From NCBI GenBank assembly GCA_018663625.1, contig JABJPX010000001.1:1-64000 (forward strand): DNA of 64,000 nt, read 5' to 3'. The stretch comes from Polaribacter sp. (GTDB lineage Bacteria > Bacteroidota > Bacteroidia > Flavobacteriales > Flavobacteriaceae). Below the pieces are notes generated by a model, which had not been told where the DNA came from, did no database searches, and worked only from the letters and a program-made list of their open reading frames with translations. The translations under genes and the position numbers were made by a program. Positions within the stretch are counted from its first letter, which is position 1, and each line of letters starts with the position of its first letter. Positions 1 through 8,126 of the stretch are shown one piece after another.

Positions 1-37
1 ATTTTTTTTTTAGCTCGCTAGAAACAAAGCATAAAAG

Positions 38-1432
38 TTATTTTCCGATACAGAAATTGGAGAAAATATGCCCTAAAATATCCTTATCCACATCATATTC
101 CCCAGTAATATTCCCAAGGTGTCGCAAGCATTCACGAATATCAATCGAAAATAAATCTGTAGAAATTTTCAAATCAATTCCCTGTTGTACAGAAGAGATT
201 GCCGTAAGTGCATTGTTCAACGCTTCAAAATGTCTTGAGTTGGTTACAATGGTTTCATTATTACTCAATGCCCCCGTATTTACCAAAGAAGTTAAGGCCT
301 CTTTCAATACAGTAATTCCTGTCTTTTCTTTTGCAGAAAGTAAAATTAAATCCGCAATTTCCGATTCCAAAATGGCACGATCATGACAAGATAGGGTGTC
401 CGTTTTATTAGCAATCACGAGCAGTCGTTTGGTTGGAAAACGTTTTTTAATTGTTTCAATTTCATCTAAAAAGACATCGCTCGCATGCGAGAATTTATTT
501 GAGTCCAATAAGAAAACAATTAGTTGTGCATTTTCAGCCTTTTCATAGGTTTTTTTAATACCAATATTTTCCACTACATCCTCCGTTTGGCGAATTCCTG
601 CAGTATCAATAAATCGGAAAGCAACTCCCTCAATAATCAATTCATCCTCAATAGCATCTCTTGTAGTTCCAGCAATTTCAGAGACAATGGCTTTTTCTTC
701 GTTTAAAAGCGTGTTTAATAAAGTCGATTTTCCCACATTGGGTTCTCCAATAATGGCAACCGGAATCCCATTTTTCATGGCATTCCCAAATGCAAAAGAA
801 TCTATCAATCGCTTGAGAACAAACGAAATTTTTGCGACCAATTCTTTAAATTTACTACGGTCGGCAAACTCTACATCCTCCCCAGAAAAATCCAACTCCA
901 ATTCAATCAACGCCGCAAAGTCTAACAATTGAGCCCGCAATTCTTTCAGTTCATTGGTAATACCTCCCCGCATTTGCTGTATCGCCATCTGATGGCTTGC
1001 AGCAGAGTTCGAAGCAATTACATCGGCAACCGCCTCTGCCTGACTTAAATCCATTTTTCCGTTTAAGAAAGCACGCATGGTAAACTCCCCATTGTCCGCC
1101 ATTCTACAGCCTTTCTGTAAGAACAATTGAATGATTTCTTGTTGAATAAAACGAGAACCATGACACGAGATTTCTACCACATTTTCCCCTGTATAAGAAC
1201 GCGGGTTTTTAAAAACAGAGACCAATACTTCATCCAATATCACACCATTGCTCATGATATGTCCTAAATGAATCGTATGTGTTTTTGCATTTTTTAAAAC
1301 CTTATTCTTTCGAACAGACCTAAAGTTTGCATCCACAATTTGTATGGCGTTTTCACCAGAAAGTCTAATAACAGAAATTGCGCCAACTCCAGACGGAGTT
1401 GCAAGTGCGATAATGGTATCCTTATGAATCAT
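38..1432 (-). CDS. mnmE: tRNA modification GTPase MnmE
   Basis: MnmE works with MnmG to add the aminomethyl-type modification at C5 of the wobble uridine of certain tRNAs in the cytoplasm. The 464-residue length is normal for the family. The N-terminus (MIHKDTIIALATPSG) is the expected folate-binding domain start, which fixes the start codon. The G domain shows the P-loop GEPNVGKST at about 229-237, the GTTRD switch near 255, DTAG near 276 and NKTD for guanine specificity. The chain ends in CIGK, with the conserved catalytic cysteine at 461. A TATCTTTG promoter box lies only 4 bases upstream of the ATG, so the mRNA is probably leaderless or nearly so. It appears monocistronic. Confidence 0.97.
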   Translation of the reverse strand: MIHKDTIIALATPSGVGAISVIRLSGENAIQIVDANFRSVRKNKVLKNAKTHTIHLGHIMSNGVILDEVLVSVFKNPRSYTGENVVEISCHGSRFIQQEIIQLFLQKGCRMADNGEFTMRAFLNGKMDLSQAEAVADVIASNSAASHQMAIQQMRGGITNELKELRAQLLDFAALIELELDFSGEDVEFADRSKFKELVAKISFVLKRLIDSFAFGNAMKNGIPVAIIGEPNVGKSTLLNTLLNEEKAIVSEIAGTTRDAIEDELIIEGVAFRFIDTAGIRQTEDVVENIGIKKTYEKAENAQLIVFLLDSNKFSHASDVFLDEIETIKKRFPTKRLLVIANKTDTLSCHDRAILESEIADLILLSAKEKTGITVLKEALTSLVNTGALSNNETIVTNSRHFEALNNALTAISSVQQGIDLKISTDLFSIDIRECLRHLGNITGEYDVDKDILGHIFSNFCIGK

Positions 1433-1436
1433 ACTG

Positions 1437-1444
1437 CAAAGATA
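1437..1444 (-). promoter_or_regulatory. Bacteroidetes -7 box of mnmE
   Basis: On the minus strand this reads TATCTTTG, an exact match to the Bacteroidetes TAnnTTTG -7 element. It ends 4 bases before the mnmE ATG, so transcription should begin at or next to the start codon. A TTG lies 16 bases upstream, closer than the 20 seen at other promoters here, so the -33 element is uncertain. Confidence 0.6.
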
Positions 1445-1528
1445 CGTAGGTAATTTTGTTCAATAAAAAAAAGCTTGTAACAATCCACGATTCAAAGCGT
1501 CTTACTGTAATAACCTTAAGACCCCTTC

Positions 1529-1867
1529 ATGAAAAAAGACAACCAGTTACTCGTACTCACCCATTTAAGTCAGTTATTAGATTATGTTTCCGGTATCGGA
1601 GGTTTTATTGTGCCTTTAATTTTGTGGCTCACCAAAAAAGATAATATTGAAGGAATGGACCTGCACGGAAAAGCAATTTTAAACTTTAGAATCTCTATTT
1701 TTATCTATCTAATCCTCTGTGGTCCTTTGGTGCTATTGCTAGGATTGGGCATTATCGGTATCATTGCCATCGCAGTAATAGCGTTCATATTTCCTATTGT
1801 AAATGCCGTTAAAGCAAGCAACGGACAAGCACCAAAATATCCCTTTAGCATTCCATTTATAAAGTAG
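1529..1867 (+). CDS. DUF4870 family small membrane protein
   Basis: A 112-residue inner-membrane protein of the DUF4870 type, whose function is unknown. A soluble N-terminus (KKDNQLLVLTHLSQLLDYV) leads into a hydrophobic hairpin at about 20-35, a polar loop containing the family-typical LHGKAILNF segment, and two close transmembrane segments at about 55-90. The tail KYPFSIPFIK is also typical of the family. The ATG at 1529 gives the usual length; a longer reading frame overlapping it in another frame is spurious. It is divergent from mnmE and convergent with the DUF4268 gene, with a hairpin-rich repeat just after its stop. Confidence 0.85.
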   Translation: MKKDNQLLVLTHLSQLLDYVSGIGGFIVPLILWLTKKDNIEGMDLHGKAILNFRISIFIYLILCGPLVLLLGLGIIGIIAIAVIAFIFPIVNAVKASNGQAPKYPFSIPFIK

Positions 1868-1875
1868 TTTTTTTT

Positions 1876-1980
1876 GGGCGCTCCCAAGCAAAAAAGCTTG
1901 GGCAGGCTTTTGCTTCAATCTTTTTAGGGAGGTTTCCCTAAAAAGGATTTCCACGACAATCCTTAGCGCGGGCACTCCAA
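1876..1980. repeat. Hairpin-rich intergenic repeat-like element
   Basis: A GC-richer island between two convergent genes. It contains a stem CCCAAGC / GCTTGGG (1883-1889 and 1896-1902, A6 loop) and a perfect 11-bp stem CTTTTTAGGGA / TCCCTAAAAAG (1920-1930 and 1935-1945, loop GGTT). The second stem extends outward through AATC/GATT with one bulge. The ends echo each other (GGGCGCTCCC on the left, GCGCGGGCACTCC on the right). It may act as a bidirectional terminator. The layout resembles dispersed palindromic intergenic repeats of flavobacteria, but that is from memory and only one copy is seen here. Confidence 0.6.
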
Positions 1981-2004
1981 CATAATAATCGCTATCTCAA
2001 AGCA

Positions 2005-2439
2005 TTAAATATCCTTAATAACCGTTTCATATTCATAATAGAAGGCTTCAAATTCAGTCATCGAGGCAACAAAAAACTCATAGCATTGTTGCCAAGTATT
2101 TTTATTGTGAATGCTAAATTTTTCTTCAAAAGGAACGTAAATACGCTGAATTACCTTTCCATTGTCTAGCAAATATTCATCATCAAAAATAATTTCCGGC
2201 AAATGATTTTCAATTAAAAGGTTTTTTAGAGACAAAAGTTGATCGAAGTACAAGAGATTGGCCACTTCATCCGGATTTTCAAAATCCAAACACACACATG
2301 CTTTCTTTCGATCGGCCTGAAATTTAAAAGCAACCCCTTTTATTTTGGTATTGTACAACAACCATTTCCGAGGAAATGATTTTCCAAAAGAAGTCCAGAA
2401 TTCTTTGCGTAATTTTTCAGAATCGTCTTTACTAAACAT
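2005..2439 (-). CDS. DUF4268 domain-containing protein
   Basis: A 144-residue soluble protein resembling DUF4268, a domain found alone in flavobacteria and fused to nuclease-like modules elsewhere. The function of the stand-alone form is unknown. Visible features are an N-terminal segment rich in aromatic and basic residues (KLRKEFWTSFGKSFPRKWLLYNTKIKGVAFKF), a central KKACVCLDFEN strand, and an acidic C-terminus (FEAFYYEYETVIKDI). There is no signal peptide or membrane segment. It is separated from the upstream miaE by about 120 bases with no clear motif, so it may be the last gene of that unit or have its own promoter. Confidence 0.75.
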   Translation of the reverse strand: MFSKDDSEKLRKEFWTSFGKSFPRKWLLYNTKIKGVAFKFQADRKKACVCLDFENPDEVANLLYFDQLLSLKNLLIENHLPEIIFDDEYLLDNGKVIQRIYVPFEEKFSIHNKNTWQQCYEFFVASMTEFEAFYYEYETVIKDI

Positions 2440-2561
2440 GTTTCATTAGGAGTTTCAAAATATTAATAGCCTGGTATTCATCGAATAAAATAGGCAATGG
2501 GCGGCATTTAGGTTCCAGACAAGGTATACATCCCTCAAATTATTGATACAAGAGCTACTTT

Positions 2562-3143
2562 TTATCCATGAATTTTCGCCACATTTCCACGTTCTTTCAT
2601 CATGGTTGCTTCAAAGGCTAGCAAAGCATTCCATTTTTCGTCAACAATAGCTCGGTCTTGGTAAGACCTTGCCAAGGTTAAAAAAGTAGTATAGTGGTTG
2701 GCTTCCGAAATCATGAGGTTTTTGTAGAATTTAGACAATTCTTGGTCGTCCATGTTTTCAGAAAAAACCTTAAAACGCTCACAGCTTCTCGCTTCAATTA
2801 AAGCCGCCACCAATAAACGTTGCACCAAAGCAACTGTTCTATCGTGTGTTTTTGTAAAGAATTTTTGAAGTCGAATTGCGTAATCGTTCTTTTGCTCTCT
2901 CCCTAAAACCATGCCTCTTTTTACCATTAACAAATGCACCATTTTAAAGTGCTGCATTTCTTCAATCGCAATATTGCTCATCTCTTTCACCAATGCTGTT
3001 TCTTCCGAATAATTAATGATAATAGACACCGCATTTGAAGCCGCCTTTTGTTCTAAAAAAGCATGATCCGTTAATATTTGTGATAAATCTGCCTTGGCAA
3101 TGTCTGCCCAAGAAGTTTCAGTTTCAAATTGTAATCCTAACAT
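2562..3143 (-). CDS. miaE: tRNA-(ms2io6A)-hydroxylase MiaE
   Basis: A 193-residue diiron enzyme of the ferritin-like fold that hydroxylates the isopentenyl group of ms2i6A at position 37 of tRNAs. The metal-ligand pattern is visible: an early glutamate in FLEQKAASNA, the paired motif EEMQHF, a later glutamate in EARSCERF and the final SEANHY, matching the four-helix E...ExxH...E...ExxH arrangement. Its ATG overlaps the end of the upstream sulP gene by 7 bases (ATGTTAG), so translation is probably coupled. It is the last gene of the usp-sulP-miaE unit; no functional link to the transporter is obvious. Confidence 0.93.
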   Translation of the reverse strand: MLGLQFETETSWADIAKADLSQILTDHAFLEQKAASNAVSIIINYSEETALVKEMSNIAIEEMQHFKMVHLLMVKRGMVLGREQKNDYAIRLQKFFTKTHDRTVALVQRLLVAALIEARSCERFKVFSENMDDQELSKFYKNLMISEANHYTTFLTLARSYQDRAIVDEKWNALLAFEATMMKERGNVAKIHG

Positions 3144-5350
3144 TTTTCTATAATTTTACGCAAACTCGCCCCAAAATAGGCCAGTGCTTTTAATTCCTTC
3201 ACGCTTGCCAAACGTTCGTTACTAAAGATCAGTAAACCCACCTTAGACGCTTCGATATGATATTGTTTATTACTTTCTAAAAACAAAATTAATTCATCTG
3301 TAAAAAAGGTTCTAATTTTTGCTTCATTTTTTCCTAATAAATAAAAACGCTTGCTAAAATCGGGATGCTTCTCAAGGTTAATATCCTTAAAACCAGCAAA
3401 ATGATACAGGTATTCAAAAATACCTTCTTTATCTAAGGTAAAATTTGGCACCTCTTTTTGTGTATGAATATGAAGCATGGTTGCTTTGATTACTTGTTTC
3501 GCAATCATTTCACCCTCAGAGAATTGCACATCAAAAATAGTACAATCATCATTAGACAATACATTAGAAACCTTGTCTATTTTACGGGTTTTAAAATAAC
3601 CAAATTGAGGTAATTCTTCCATTTCAATAGCAGAGAACGCATCATAAGAATAATGCATTTCTTCGCTAATTTTTTGAATGTTTTTTTGTCTTTTTGTCAA
3701 TACCCCTTTTTTAGGAATCATTTGTTTTGGTAAAATCTTACGCAATGCAAAGGGATGCTCACTTCCCGATTTAGAATCATCCAAGCCAATGACTTCAAAA
3801 TCGCCTCCTTTTCGAGCAAATGCTTCCGTATAATTACTCATGTTTTCCATGACCGAATGGTCTACAAAATCGCACAAAGAAAAATCGACAATTGCTTCTT
3901 CAGTTTCTGGAATCTGATTCAGTTTCGACTTTAATTTTATAAAATTTAAAAAAGAAGAGAAGTTTTTTACACTCACATAATATTTTCCGTCCTCAGTAAA
4001 CATGAGCACATTGGGTTTCAGAATGTTTTTAACAAAGAGTAAAATATTTTTATTAATAATAACATGAAGGACGAAGGTAATGATGATTCCAACGAGAATT
4101 CCAGTAATTAAACTGGTTGAGATCGTAACCAAAAGCGTCATTAAAAAGATAATTAACTGTTCCGAGCCCACTTGAAGGACTTTTTTTAAGTTTTCTGGCG
4201 ATGCCAATTTATACCCAGTATAAACCAAAATGGCAGCCAAAGCGGGGAGTGGTATCTTTTTTAATTCTGAAGCAAATAGTAAAATAAATAAGACGAGAAA
4301 ACCTGCATGAAAAAAGTTGGCAGATCGGTTACTTCCTTTGTTGTTTACATTTACCGAACTTCTTGCAATTACAGTCACCACATTCAAGCCGCCCAAAAAA
4401 CCACTAATTACAGTAGCCAATCCCAATGCTTTAATGTCTTTATTTACATTTGAACGCCTTTTTAAAGGGTCTAATTTGTCAACTGCTTTGATACTTAATA
4501 AACTTTCGATACTTGCTATTAAAGTAATGGATATTACCGCATTTATGAAACTCAGTTCGTAAATTTTTCCAAAATCTGGAAAGGCAAATTTTGATAATAT
4601 GTCATCGGACAATTCAATCAATAAGTTTTTTTCAATAGGATACGGCGTTGTAGAAAAGAGGTCAAAATAAGAATACATCCCAACACTCAATACTACAATC
4701 CACATAGGTGCAGGGATCAATTGAAAATAACGATTCCTTATTTTACTGTAAAAAATCATAATGAGCAAACTAAACACCCCCACCAATCCAGCATAAAAGA
4801 CACTCGTATTATCTGTATTGACGAAATTTAAAACCCCTTCAGGAATTTGAACAAGTAACTCAATAATACTCCCTTTCGCTTCTAAATTCCCGAACATCAC
4901 ATGAATCTGTTTGGCAAAAATACCAATACCAATAGCTGCCAACATTCCTTGGATGGCTGAAGAAGGGAAGAAATCTCCCAAAGATCCCAAGCGAAGAAAC
5001 CCAAGAATAATCATGATAACCCCAGAAATAACAACGGCTGCCAAGGTATATAAAAAACCCTGATTCATATCGATAACACCATTAGCACCCGTTCCTAGTG
5101 TTGTAATTGCAGCTAGAATAACAACCACCAAACCGTTTCCAGGTCCAGTAATGGTTACGTTAGAACCTCCTAATATAGCAACAACGGTACCTCCAACAAT
5201 AGCAGCAATAATACCAGAAATTGGAGGGGCTCCAGAGGCCAAAGCCAAGCCCAATCCTAAGGGAAGCGCAATCAAAGAAACTACGAAACCTGAAAATAAG
5301 TTTTTTGGAATTTCCCCGATGAATGATTTAAAAATATTTTTTTGACTCAT
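3137..5350 (-). CDS. SulP family anion transporter with STAS domain and long C-terminal extension
   Basis: An inner-membrane SulP/SLC26-type transporter, predicted to move sulfate, bicarbonate or a similar anion. Residues 1-435 hold the hydrophobic core, including the family-like N-terminal segment around SGFVVSLIALPLGLGLALASG and the ISITLIASIESLLS segment near 275. A STAS domain covers about 450-525 (VDFSLCDFVDHS). At 737 residues it is about 150-200 longer than usual: residues 550-737 form an extra soluble domain containing a KRFYLLGKNEAKIRTFF motif. The start codon overlaps the usp stop (TAATG) and the 3' end overlaps miaE, so the three genes are one coupled operon. Substrate cannot be read from sequence. 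Confidence 0.93.
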   Translation of the reverse strand: MSQKNIFKSFIGEIPKNLFSGFVVSLIALPLGLGLALASGAPPISGIIAAIVGGTVVAILGGSNVTITGPGNGLVVVILAAITTLGTGANGVIDMNQGFLYTLAAVVISGVIMIILGFLRLGSLGDFFPSSAIQGMLAAIGIGIFAKQIHVMFGNLEAKGSIIELLVQIPEGVLNFVNTDNTSVFYAGLVGVFSLLIMIFYSKIRNRYFQLIPAPMWIVVLSVGMYSYFDLFSTTPYPIEKNLLIELSDDILSKFAFPDFGKIYELSFINAVISITLIASIESLLSIKAVDKLDPLKRRSNVNKDIKALGLATVISGFLGGLNVVTVIARSSVNVNNKGSNRSANFFHAGFLVLFILLFASELKKIPLPALAAILVYTGYKLASPENLKKVLQVGSEQLIIFLMTLLVTISTSLITGILVGIIITFVLHVIINKNILLFVKNILKPNVLMFTEDGKYYVSVKNFSSFLNFIKLKSKLNQIPETEEAIVDFSLCDFVDHSVMENMSNYTEAFARKGGDFEVIGLDDSKSGSEHPFALRKILPKQMIPKKGVLTKRQKNIQKISEEMHYSYDAFSAIEMEELPQFGYFKTRKIDKVSNVLSNDDCTIFDVQFSEGEMIAKQVIKATMLHIHTQKEVPNFTLDKEGIFEYLYHFAGFKDINLEKHPDFSKRFYLLGKNEAKIRTFFTDELILFLESNKQYHIEASKVGLLIFSNERLASVKELKALAYFGASLRKIIEKC

Positions 5351-6183
5351 TATTTTACAATTAATACATCTGTTGGTAATTCAGATAAAATATATTCAAT
5401 ATCGTGTGGGAAAATTCGATCGATAATTCGAATCTTGTCGGGGGCGTTCATTACCAACAAATCGGCCCGTTTTACTTTAGCATAATGCCCTATAGAGTAT
5501 CCTCTACGACCAAAAATACTTTGAGTTTTTACCGTAATATCTTCGTGATTAATTTCATTTAAAATGTTTTTTACCCGCTTGTCTTCTCTGTTTTTTATGC
5601 GTTCTTTTACAATGGTAGACTTTCGTAAAGTACGATCATCATTGACTTCTACGTGCAATTCAGATTGACTTACTTCTTCTACAATTGTAATTTTTTTACA
5701 GTGTAAATGTTTAGAGAAATCAAAGGCTGTTTTAATTGTTTTGGTGGTCTTATCGTCCTGCAATCCATTGACAACAATGTGCTTACATACGACTCTAACA
5801 ACGGAAGGTTTGATCATTAATAAAACAGAACAAGGGGCCTTTCTTGTTAATACTCTGGCAATAGAACCCACATAATATTTTAGTAATTTTTCTTTTTGAA
5901 GCGCTCCTAAAATCAGTAAATCAACCGCTTCATCTGTACATGTTTTTAGAATCACATCGACCGGTTTTCCGGTTTGCCAGATTGTTTTAAAAGGTTTTTT
6001 TAAAGGATCGGCTTCTTTTAATAAATCGGATAATTGCTCTTTTTTTTGGTCAGTTTCTTCACCAACATGCACTCCAATTAATTGGGCATCAAACATATTT
6101 GCCATTCTAACTGCTTCAAATAAATTTGATTTTAAGTTGGGTGAAAAGGCAACTCCAACTAGGATTTTATTAATTGTATTCAA
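5350..6183 (-). CDS. Universal stress protein, tandem Usp domains
   Basis: A 277-residue cytoplasmic protein with two Usp-like alpha/beta domains, about 5-125 and 130-277. The first begins NKILVGVAFSPN and carries the LLILGALQKEKLLKYYVGSIARVLTRKAPCSVLL segment that forms the nucleotide-binding end of Usp domains. The second ends with a shorter DLLVMNAP...LPTDVLIVK version. The start codon is TTG: an in-frame TAG lies just upstream and no suitable ATG exists. It is first in the operon with sulP (stop and start share one base), suggesting a regulatory or stress-linked role for the transporter, though that is inference. Confidence 0.9.
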   Translation of the reverse strand: MNTINKILVGVAFSPNLKSNLFEAVRMANMFDAQLIGVHVGEETDQKKEQLSDLLKEADPLKKPFKTIWQTGKPVDVILKTCTDEAVDLLILGALQKEKLLKYYVGSIARVLTRKAPCSVLLMIKPSVVRVVCKHIVVNGLQDDKTTKTIKTAFDFSKHLHCKKITIVEEVSQSELHVEVNDDRTLRKSTIVKERIKNREDKRVKNILNEINHEDITVKTQSIFGRRGYSIGHYAKVKRADLLVMNAPDKIRIIDRIFPHDIEYILSELPTDVLIVK

Positions 6184-6307
6184 GAATTTCTATATAAGAA
6201 TTGAGTAAGCACAATATAGAACTTTAAAGGAGAGAAAAAAATTATAAAATTAATTTTTATCATTCAGAAACATTCTTAAATTTACTAAATCATATATATA
6301 GACAAAT

Positions 6308-8122
6308 ATGTTAGAATTATCAGGAATTATCATTTTAGGAATCTTAGCACAGTGGGTCGCATGGAAATTTAAAATTCCAGCAATTTTACCACTTATTTTA
6401 GTGGGTTTATTAGTAGGACCAATTGCTGCTGAATTTTTAAGTGAAGATGGTACAAAGTGGATAGAACCTATTTGGAATGGATCCAAAGGGTTGTTTCCTG
6501 GTGAAGCACTCTATTATTTTGTTTCGTTGGCAATTAGTATCATTCTTTTTGAAGGCGGATTGACATTAAAAAGAGATGAAATTAAAAACGTTGGTCCTGT
6601 AATTACTAAGTTAATTACTTTAGGATCAGCAGTTACTTTTTTGGGTGCAGGAATTGTAGCACATTTTATTTTTGGTCTTACTTGGGAACTTTCGTTTCTT
6701 TTTTCTGGATTGATCATTGTTACAGGTCCAACAGTAATTACACCAATTTTAAGAAATATTCCACTTAAAAAAGATGTTTCTACGGTTTTAAAATGGGAAG
6801 GAATTTTAATAGATCCAATTGGCGCGTTAGTTGCCGTTTTAGTTTTTGAGTTTATTAGTGTTGGTGGTGATGGTGCTTTTACCAAAACTGCTTTGATGGA
6901 GTTTGGTAAAATTCTATTATTTGGAACTTCTTTCGGCTTCACATTTGCGCATGCTTTAATGTATGCAGTTAATAAAAAACTAGTTCCACATTATTTATTA
7001 AATGTAGTTTCTTTATCGGCTGTATTGTTGGTTTTTGTAGAATCAGAAATTTTTGCACATGAATCAGGGCTTTTAGCAGTGGTAGTTATGGGAATGGTTT
7101 TAGGAAATGGAAACTTAAAAAACCTAAAAGAATTGCTTTATTTTAAAGAGTCTTTAAGCATTTTATTGATCTCAATTTTATTTATTTTACTATCAGCAAA
7201 CATCAATATAGAAGACTTACAATTGCTATACAACTGGAAAACAGCGGTACTCTTTGCATTGATTGTTTTTGTGATCAGACCTTTGGGGGTATTTTTAAGC
7301 ACCCACAATTCCAACTTAAAACTAAATGAAAAATTATTTATTAGTTGGGTAGGGCCAAGAGGAATTGTGGCTGCAGGTATTGCATCATTGTTTGGAAGTA
7401 AGTTAATAAAACAAGGTGTTGCCGGTGCAGAATACATCACACCTTTGGTGTTTATGATTGTTTTAGGAACCGTGCTTTTAAACGCAACTACCGCCAGACT
7501 ATTTGCAAAAATGGTAGGTGTTTTCTTAAAAAGTTCAAATGCAATTTTATTTCTAGGTGCCTCAGACCCTGCGAGATTGATTGCAAAGTATTTAACAGAT
7601 GCGGGCAAAAGAGTCGTTTTAATTGACTCCAATAAAAGTTTTATTGAAACAGCAAAAAAGGAAGGTTTAGAAGCTTTCTCTACAAATATATATGATGATG
7701 ATTTAACCGATAACATCGAGTTAAACGATGTAGGATATTTAATTGCAATGACGGGAAGTGATGCCGTTAATGATTTTGCGATTACTAGCTTATCCAATGC
7801 TTTTGGAGAACATGGCGCTTATAGATTGGCAACATCCAAAGAAATAAGAACCAATAATTCTGAGAACAAAGAACTGTTTTTTTCTCCGAAAGATGATTAT
7901 ATCAATCTCTCTGAAGCTTTTAGAGACAATCCTAAAATTTATGAAGTGGTAATCGATTCGGAAGAAATGTACCATACAATGCTTTCTAAACTCTTTAACG
8001 AGTTGAAGTCGGTATTGCTGTTTGTCAAAAAGAGTGGAAAGCTGTATTTAATTCCTGAGTTTGAGAAATCAGGTTTGTCAAAAGAAAACTGTACGTTCGT
8101 CTATTTGGGTAAAAATATTTAG
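6308..8122 (+). CDS. Cation:proton antiporter (CPA1/NhaP type) with TrkA-N domain
   Basis: A 604-residue inner-membrane monovalent cation/proton antiporter. Residues 1-400 form the exchanger core of about 12-13 membrane segments, with FEGGLTL near 79-85, TGPTVITPIL near 140-149 and ISWVGPRGIVAAGIASL near 346-362, all typical of NhaP-like proteins. A cytosolic NAD-binding (TrkA-N/RCK) domain follows from about 412 (ILFLGASDPARLIAKYL...VVLIDSN) and a C-terminal domain to 604. The RCK part implies gating by nucleotide or ligand. It is divergent from usp across a 124-base gap and converges on dnaX with 4 bases between stops. Ion specificity is not certain. Confidence 0.92.
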   Translation: MLELSGIIILGILAQWVAWKFKIPAILPLILVGLLVGPIAAEFLSEDGTKWIEPIWNGSKGLFPGEALYYFVSLAISIILFEGGLTLKRDEIKNVGPVITKLITLGSAVTFLGAGIVAHFIFGLTWELSFLFSGLIIVTGPTVITPILRNIPLKKDVSTVLKWEGILIDPIGALVAVLVFEFISVGGDGAFTKTALMEFGKILLFGTSFGFTFAHALMYAVNKKLVPHYLLNVVSLSAVLLVFVESEIFAHESGLLAVVVMGMVLGNGNLKNLKELLYFKESLSILLISILFILLSANINIEDLQLLYNWKTAVLFALIVFVIRPLGVFLSTHNSNLKLNEKLFISWVGPRGIVAAGIASLFGSKLIKQGVAGAEYITPLVFMIVLGTVLLNATTARLFAKMVGVFLKSSNAILFLGASDPARLIAKYLTDAGKRVVLIDSNKSFIETAKKEGLEAFSTNIYDDDLTDNIELNDVGYLIAMTGSDAVNDFAITSLSNAFGEHGAYRLATSKEIRTNNSENKELFFSPKDDYINLSEAFRDNPKIYEVVIDSEEMYHTMLSKLFNELKSVLLFVKKSGKLYLIPEFEKSGLSKENCTFVYLGKNI

Positions 8123-8126
8123 TAGT

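Noticed and set aside
1456-1644. Small reading frame overlapping the DUF4870 gene
   Set aside because: Out of frame with a recognisable protein, with no family features and a basic composition typical of shadow frames.
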